Shown here: positions 60,411 to 64,000 of the stretch, one piece after another | Position numbering within the stretch: the stretch's first letter is position 1 | Layout of the letters: the number at the start of each line of letters is the position of its first letter | Source of the DNA: Eshraghiella sp045129695 | Lineage (GTDB): Bacteria; Bacillota; Clostridia; Lachnospirales; Lachnospiraceae | DNA: 64,000 nucleotides | Assembly (NCBI GenBank): GCA_045129695.1 | Contig: JBGVJZ010000039.1 | Location: 1 to 64,000 of the forward strand | Direction of reading: 5' to 3' | Notes under the pieces: model-generated | The model's input: the letters and a program-made list of their open reading frames with translations, nothing else | The model's database searches: none | Told to the model about the DNA's origin: nothing | Translations under genes and position numbers: made by a program

Positions 60411-61541
60411 TTACGTTGCCTGCTCTGCTGCACGCTTCCAATAGTCGGATATCATCTGAATTATGCCCAAAGCCTGCTCCTTATAATTATCACCTATTGG
60501 TTCAAAATCAGAGAAAGTATGCCCAGTCTCATTATCTGAAATCACATCCTTATCATATCCTCCTGCAACGCCTATCATAAACCCGCGCTCTTGTAACTTA
60601 GGTGCAGTAGAAGTATACTTAAATATATAATACAGATGCTCATCATGAATTAGTGTATCTACTATTTCTAACGTATCCAGAGTTTCTCCACATTCACTTG
60701 GATGACAAAGCCAATTTCGCATCTCTGCGTAAGCAATCTTTTCCTGTGTAATGTGACTTCCTTTAAACAAATCCATTCTTCCAATTGAACCAAGGATTCT
60801 TATAAGCCTGCTTGCATCAAATTCTACTAATCTGTCTATACTTTCAAGTAATACCGGCATATCGTTAAGAGCCATTGCTTTAACCAAGAATAATTCGCTT
60901 TCTAAGTCTAATTGAAGCTCTGATAGCTTTCTTAAATAAACTGAAATATCATCATTGTTAAGACGTGCAGCCATATCTAATGTAACTGAAAGAGCTGATA
61001 TTATCTCATCCCCATCGCATCCATTCTCTGAAACATACTTATATAAAAGCTCTAGTCGTTTCTGTACACCACTAATAATACGCTGTTTTTCCTCTGGTTG
61101 TGCAAAAGACATCTCCGGATCATAATTAAGAATAATTAGTCCTACACAATCGCCTATACCATTAAAGCAAGATGAGAAAACTTCCACCAAAGTATGATAT
61201 ATGTACTCAAGCTTTGCTCCAAATAGTGGCAAACTCTCAAGATTAGTTACATATGGAAGTTCCACACATGTAAACTCAAAAAGCATACAAAATATCATAG
61301 TCTTAATCTTTTCATCGCTCTTGTATAAACTCTCAATAGCAAATGGTACATGATCCATGCAAAGCTCGCTATAACTTTCTGAGAGTTCGTCAATAAAGCT
61401 ATCAATATTGTCAGTGTCAACCTGCCAATTATTAACCGCTTCATCCATAGATGCCTGATTGTCATTGTTTAGAATAATACCCTTTAACACCTGATAATCA
61501 GACTGTCCGGCTTTAATACTTTCCTTTTTATTAGATAACAT
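60411..61541 (-). CDS. Hypothetical helical protein, no known family
   Basis: 376 residues, start ATG 61541 after CGGAGG. It looks soluble, acidic, and mostly alpha-helical (e.g. LRKLSELQLDLESELFLVKAM given by key words SELQLDLESEL). It has no signal peptide, transmembrane helix, or motif I recognise. There are several cysteines without a metal pattern. The reading frame is long and intact with a good ribosome binding site, so it is likely real. It sits among accessory-type genes near a degraded patch at 62322-63154. Function is unassigned. Confidence 0.6.
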   Translation of the reverse strand: MLSNKKESIKAGQSDYQVLKGIILNNDNQASMDEAVNNWQVDTDNIDSFIDELSESYSELCMDHVPFAIESLYKSDEKIKTMIFCMLFEFTCVELPYVTNLESLPLFGAKLEYIYHTLVEVFSSCFNGIGDCVGLIILNYDPEMSFAQPEEKQRIISGVQKRLELLYKYVSENGCDGDEIISALSVTLDMAARLNNDDISVYLRKLSELQLDLESELFLVKAMALNDMPVLLESIDRLVEFDASRLIRILGSIGRMDLFKGSHITQEKIAYAEMRNWLCHPSECGETLDTLEIVDTLIHDEHLYYIFKYTSTAPKLQERGFMIGVAGGYDKDVISDNETGHTFSDFEPIGDNYKEQALGIIQMISDYWKRAAEQAT

Positions 61542-61638
61542 AATATTTTGTCCTCCGAAAATTTCTTCACTTCTTCCAAATCTTCAAATTTTTGGAAAAT
61601 GATTTTTACATAATAACTCACAAACTTTTAAAACAAAA

Positions 61639-61675
61639 GAAATAGCATCCCAACCGCCAAAGTGGATGCTATTTC
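61639..61675 (-). terminator. Hairpin after acetyltransferase gene
   Basis: GAAATAGCATCC (61639-61650) and GGATGCTATTTC (61664-61675) are perfect complements, a 12-bp stem with a 13-nt loop, with A/T runs on both sides. Confidence 0.8.
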
Positions 61676-61723
61676 AAAAGCGTAATCACTGATGGCAATC
61701 GGATGTCACATCCAATAACCTTT

Positions 61724-62344
61724 CTAATTCAATCTATCCTCATCAGTGATTTCTCTTAAAACCCTGCATGGATTTCCTGCTGCAATCACATTAGCCGGAA
61801 TGTCTTTTGTTACCACGCTCCCTGCACCAATTATACTGTTATCTCCAATATGCACTCCTGCGATAATGGTTGCGTTAGCACCAATCCAGACTTTTTTACC
61901 TATAAAGATAGGCTTGGAAGTGTCGTATTCAGCCCTTTCATCCGGGTGAATGGCATGTCCTGCACAGGAAATACACACTCCCGGTGCTATAAAAGTATGA
62001 TCTCCAATATACACTGGAGAGGTATCCAAAATCGAGCAGTTATAGTTCAAAAGTGCAAAGCCCTCGAAATGAATATTAAAACCATAGTCGCAATGAAATG
62101 GTGACTCTATGGCAACCTTCAGATTCTCGTCTTGAAACAGCTCTTTTAGAAGACTTGTTCTTCGCTCTTCTTCATCCGGTGATGAGATATTAAACTCATG
62201 TACCAGCTTTTTGGCTCTCATCTGGATGTCCTTAGTATATTCGTTATATTTTGCAACATATCCAACATCACTACGAATATATTTTAAGCTGTCCGGCAAA
62301 ATTGCCCTGGTATTCTGCGTACTATTTAGAATGCTGTTTTTCAT
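61724..62344 (-). CDS. Maltose/galactoside O-acetyltransferase-like protein
   Basis: 206 residues. The N-terminal Mac domain (about 30-80) precedes a left-handed beta helix of hexapeptide repeats (IGDHTFIAPGVCIS, IGKKVWIGANATIIAG, IGDNSIIGAGSVVTKDIPANVIAAGNP as short runs). The catalytic His is in CAGHAIHPDERAEYD. Transfers acetyl from acetyl-CoA to a sugar hydroxyl, possibly in detoxification. It overlaps the kinase-like gene by 23 nt, with AGGAG inside that gene, so it is co-translated. Confidence 0.92.
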   Translation of the reverse strand: MKNSILNSTQNTRAILPDSLKYIRSDVGYVAKYNEYTKDIQMRAKKLVHEFNISSPDEEERRTSLLKELFQDENLKVAIESPFHCDYGFNIHFEGFALLNYNCSILDTSPVYIGDHTFIAPGVCISCAGHAIHPDERAEYDTSKPIFIGKKVWIGANATIIAGVHIGDNSIIGAGSVVTKDIPANVIAAGNPCRVLREITDEDRLN

Positions 62345-63017
62345 AATCCATAAACTCCTGTGTCTTCGACCAGTATTTTATGCCCCAGTTCTCAAAATTC
62401 CATTCATCCATATAGTTGTTGCATTCATAATCGATGTAATATATCAAATCATTCTGCACAACAAAATTAGTTGGAAAATAATCAATATTAAGACCACACG
62501 CCTTTGCCTTTCCCGCCATCTCTCTAACCTGTTCAAGATAAATCTCTTTCATTTGGTCTAATTTCACAAGCTCATATATGGTCGGACCCTCCACGTATTC
62601 TTTTAAAATTCTTTCATTGTCTATATCAATATCAAAAAGCTTCGGAATTCGGATTCCCGTAGCCTCCAGTCTGCTGTAGTCATTTTTCTCCGCTTCGATT
62701 TTGTTACCGAAGGTGTAATAGCTGCAAGGCTCGTGGTGAATCTGTTTGAGAACGTACTGTTTGCCATCCTTTTGGGCAAGATATGAATATCCTCCCTTGC
62801 CATGTCCCAGAAGTTTCACCACTTCATAGGCTGTTTCGTTAACACTCATAATGCAATGTGCGTCTTTGATTGATTTGGACATATTAATTTCGTACAGGTC
62901 ATCAATACCTCGTACCCGGCAAGCCTCATCTGCATTTCCCAATTCTTTTGGAGAAATGTGTCTGTCGTAATGTGTTAAATTATCTATATCATTAGTTGTT
63001 GCTTTGCGTACTAACAT
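62322..63017 (-). CDS. Kinase-like protein fused to a GNAT N-terminal fragment
   Basis: 231 residues from ATG 63017 (GGAAAGGA upstream). The first about 28 residues (MLVRKATTNDIDNLTHYDRH) match the opening of a GNAT acetyltransferase but stop there. From about residue 46 a kinase-like (aminoglycoside/choline-kinase type) fold follows: LLGHGKGGYSYLAQ (nucleotide loop), YVLKQIH (Lys), EYVEGPTIYEL (hinge), NIDYFPTNFVV and YIDYECNNY (metal-binding Asp/Asn). The canonical HGDLHxxN catalytic loop reads GLNIDYFPTNFV, which has an Asp and an Asn in similar places. It may phosphorylate a small molecule or be inactive; function not assigned. Confidence 0.62.
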   Translation of the reverse strand: MLVRKATTNDIDNLTHYDRHISPKELGNADEACRVRGIDDLYEINMSKSIKDAHCIMSVNETAYEVVKLLGHGKGGYSYLAQKDGKQYVLKQIHHEPCSYYTFGNKIEAEKNDYSRLEATGIRIPKLFDIDIDNERILKEYVEGPTIYELVKLDQMKEIYLEQVREMAGKAKACGLNIDYFPTNFVVQNDLIYYIDYECNNYMDEWNFENWGIKYWSKTQEFMDYEKQHSK

Positions 63018-63019
63018 TT

Positions 63020-63154
63020 TTATCCTTTCCTATGTTTCTCCCCGGTATAAAATCCAACCGTATTTTTTTGATTAAGCTGATATACTCCGATTGTAATCAT
63101 AACCAGTGCTACCATTGCAACAATCACAAGACCTATAATATTTTCTGCTGACAT
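63020..63154 (-). pseudogene. Truncated SdpI-like membrane protein (N-terminus only)
   Basis: 44 residues from ATG 63154 (AGGAAAAG upstream): one helix (IIGLVIVAMVALVMITIGVYQ) then NQKNTVGFYTGEKHRKG and a stop. The start resembles longer Lachnospiraceae membrane proteins with VGFYTGEKPP followed by further helices, so I read this as an N-terminal remnant. The deletion edge is next to the GNAT fragment at 63017, which supports a single deletion joining two genes. Alternatively it is a genuine small membrane protein. Confidence 0.5.
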
Positions 63155-63176
63155 AAAACGTGCTTTTCCTGTAAAG

Positions 63177-64000
63177 TTAAATTCTCTGACTGTTATACAG
63201 GGTTGCGTAGAATCCGCCTTTTGCCAGCAGTTCCTCGTGATTACCCTGTTCAATAATATTTCCGTCCTTCATAACCAGAATAATGTCTGCCGACTGAATT
63301 GTAGATAATCTGTGTGCAACAATAAAGCTTGTTCTGCCATTCATCATTCTTGCAAAGGCTTCCTGAATCTTCATCTCTGTTCGCGTATCAATTGATGAGG
63401 TAGCCTCGTCAAGAATTAACATTGGTGGCAGACAGAGCATAACTCTTGCTATACACAGAAGCTGTTTCTGTCCCTGTGACAGACTTCCTCCATCTTCTCC
63501 GATAACCGTATCATAGCCTTTTGGAAGACGCTTAATAAAACTATGTGCATGAGCCGCCTTGGCTGCCGCAATAATTTCCTCATCTGTTGCATCCGGCTTA
63601 CCTGTTGTAATATTATCTCTGATAGTTCCTGATTTAAGCCATGTCTCCTGAAGCACCATTCCGTAGCTGTTACGAAGACTCTTACGGCTTACATTACGGA
63701 TATCCTTGCCCTCAACAACAATCGCACCCGCATCAACATCATAAAATCTCATGAGAAGATTAATTATTGTGGATTTACCACAGCCTGTGGGTCCTACTAT
63801 TGCCACACGCTGTCCCGGTTCTACTTTAAGATTAAGATTTTTAATTAATTCAACACTCTTATCATAAGAGAATGATACATTTTCAATCTCAATTCTCCCC
63901 TGTCCCTCATCTACAACAAGTTCATCCGCTGCGTCAGGTGAAAGTGGTTTCTCTTCTATCAAATCAAGAATTCTGTCAGCACATGCAAGTGCATTCTGCA
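63177..64000 (-). CDS. ABC exporter, ATPase half (N-terminus beyond window end)
   Basis: The frame is open to base 64000; the ORF from 63962 uses an internal TTG, so the gene continues past the window. Visible is the linker (NALACADRILDLIEEKP) and a full ATPase: Walker A GPTGCGKST, Q-loop VLQETWLKSG, signature LSQGQKQLLCIAR, Walker B MLILDEATSSID, switch His VAHRLSTI. This is a MsbA/LmrA-type exporter, probably paired with another half upstream of the window. Substrate unknown; such pairs export drugs or peptides. Confidence 0.93.
   Translation of the reverse strand, partial: QNALACADRILDLIEEKPLSPDAADELVVDEGQGRIEIENVSFSYDKSVELIKNLNLKVEPGQRVAIVGPTGCGKSTIINLLMRFYDVDAGAIVVEGKDIRNVSRKSLRNSYGMVLQETWLKSGTIRDNITTGKPDATDEEIIAAAKAAHAHSFIKRLPKGYDTVIGEDGGSLSQGQKQLLCIARVMLCLPPMLILDEATSSIDTRTEMKIQEAFARMMNGRTSFIVAHRLSTIQSADIILVMKDGNIIEQGNHEELLAKGGFYATLYNSQRI

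Noticed and set aside
63020..63253. 77-residue reading of the small membrane gene from 63253.
   Set aside because: The extra N-terminus lies over the ABC gene end. ATG 63154 gives a protein that starts like homologs.

Overview
The window looks like part of a low-GC Firmicutes chromosome, most likely the family Lachnospiraceae. The grounds are the whiA-rapZ-crh cluster, lineage-typical small families (DUF4317, DUF6145, DUF6465, DUF6462, DUF6075), a Clostridia-type class II LysS beside greA, and AT-rich intergenic DNA with GGAGG-type ribosome binding sites. No rRNA, tRNA or CRISPR array was seen. All family names come from recognising motifs by eye; no search was run.

Region 1 (1-6216) is mobile DNA next to the 3' end of lysS. 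It holds parts of two integrative and conjugative element (ICE)-like elements. One side has an integrase C-terminus (2-787), a lysS-tail-like attachment core (981-995), two DUF6462 genes (the first frameshifted) and the first 44 nt of a parA gene, all on the + strand. The other side, on the - strand, has the lysS-proximal core (6232-6246), a DUF6075 gene, a DUF3970-like gene and the first 44 nt of a second, different parA. Between the two parA stubs sits a complete 'recombinase in trio' (RIT) element (1864-5283): three tyrosine recombinases bounded by a perfect 29-bp inverted repeat. The stubs face each other and are cut at the same codon of the Walker A motif. This is best explained by an inversion between two lysS-integrated elements through RIT sequences.

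Region 2 (6217-13208) is housekeeping DNA on the - strand: nfeD-like and SPFH genes, argF, a small membrane protein, birA, DUF6145, dusB, and greA-lysS from its own strong promoter. Region 3 (13412-17264) has an OmpR-type two-component system and a secreted SleB-like cell-wall hydrolase.

Region 4 (17378-32512, - strand) carries ftsH-add-uvrC-hprK-glucokinase-murB-rapZ-whiA-crh, a terminator, then dnaE-pfkA-trmH. HprK/P, glucokinase and an HPr-like protein without the active-site histidine (Crh type) form a carbon-catabolite signalling module.

Region 5 (32737-47483) is mixed. It has a MurJ/SpoVB-like flippase, two tandem ABC ATPase-permease fusions whose leader hides the ribosome binding site in a perfect 17-bp hairpin, DegV, a FliB-like methylase, an EF-hand-like protein, DUF4317, thioredoxin, a Na/Pi cotransporter, MATE-bioY and DUF6465.

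Region 6 (47582-64000) has trmO and a tandem duplication of a two-gene module (zinc-ribbon membrane protein plus TPM-domain protein, one with a 21-glycine tail). It continues with a hybrid histidine kinase, lrgAB, a membrane-anchored extracytoplasmic protein, glgB, an alpha/beta hydrolase, an unknown protein, an acetyltransferase, a kinase-like fusion protein beside a truncated membrane gene, and the C-terminal half of an ABC exporter cut by the window end. A hairpin built on CTGTTGCAAAA / TTTTGCAACAG recurs at five gene ends as a presumed terminator.
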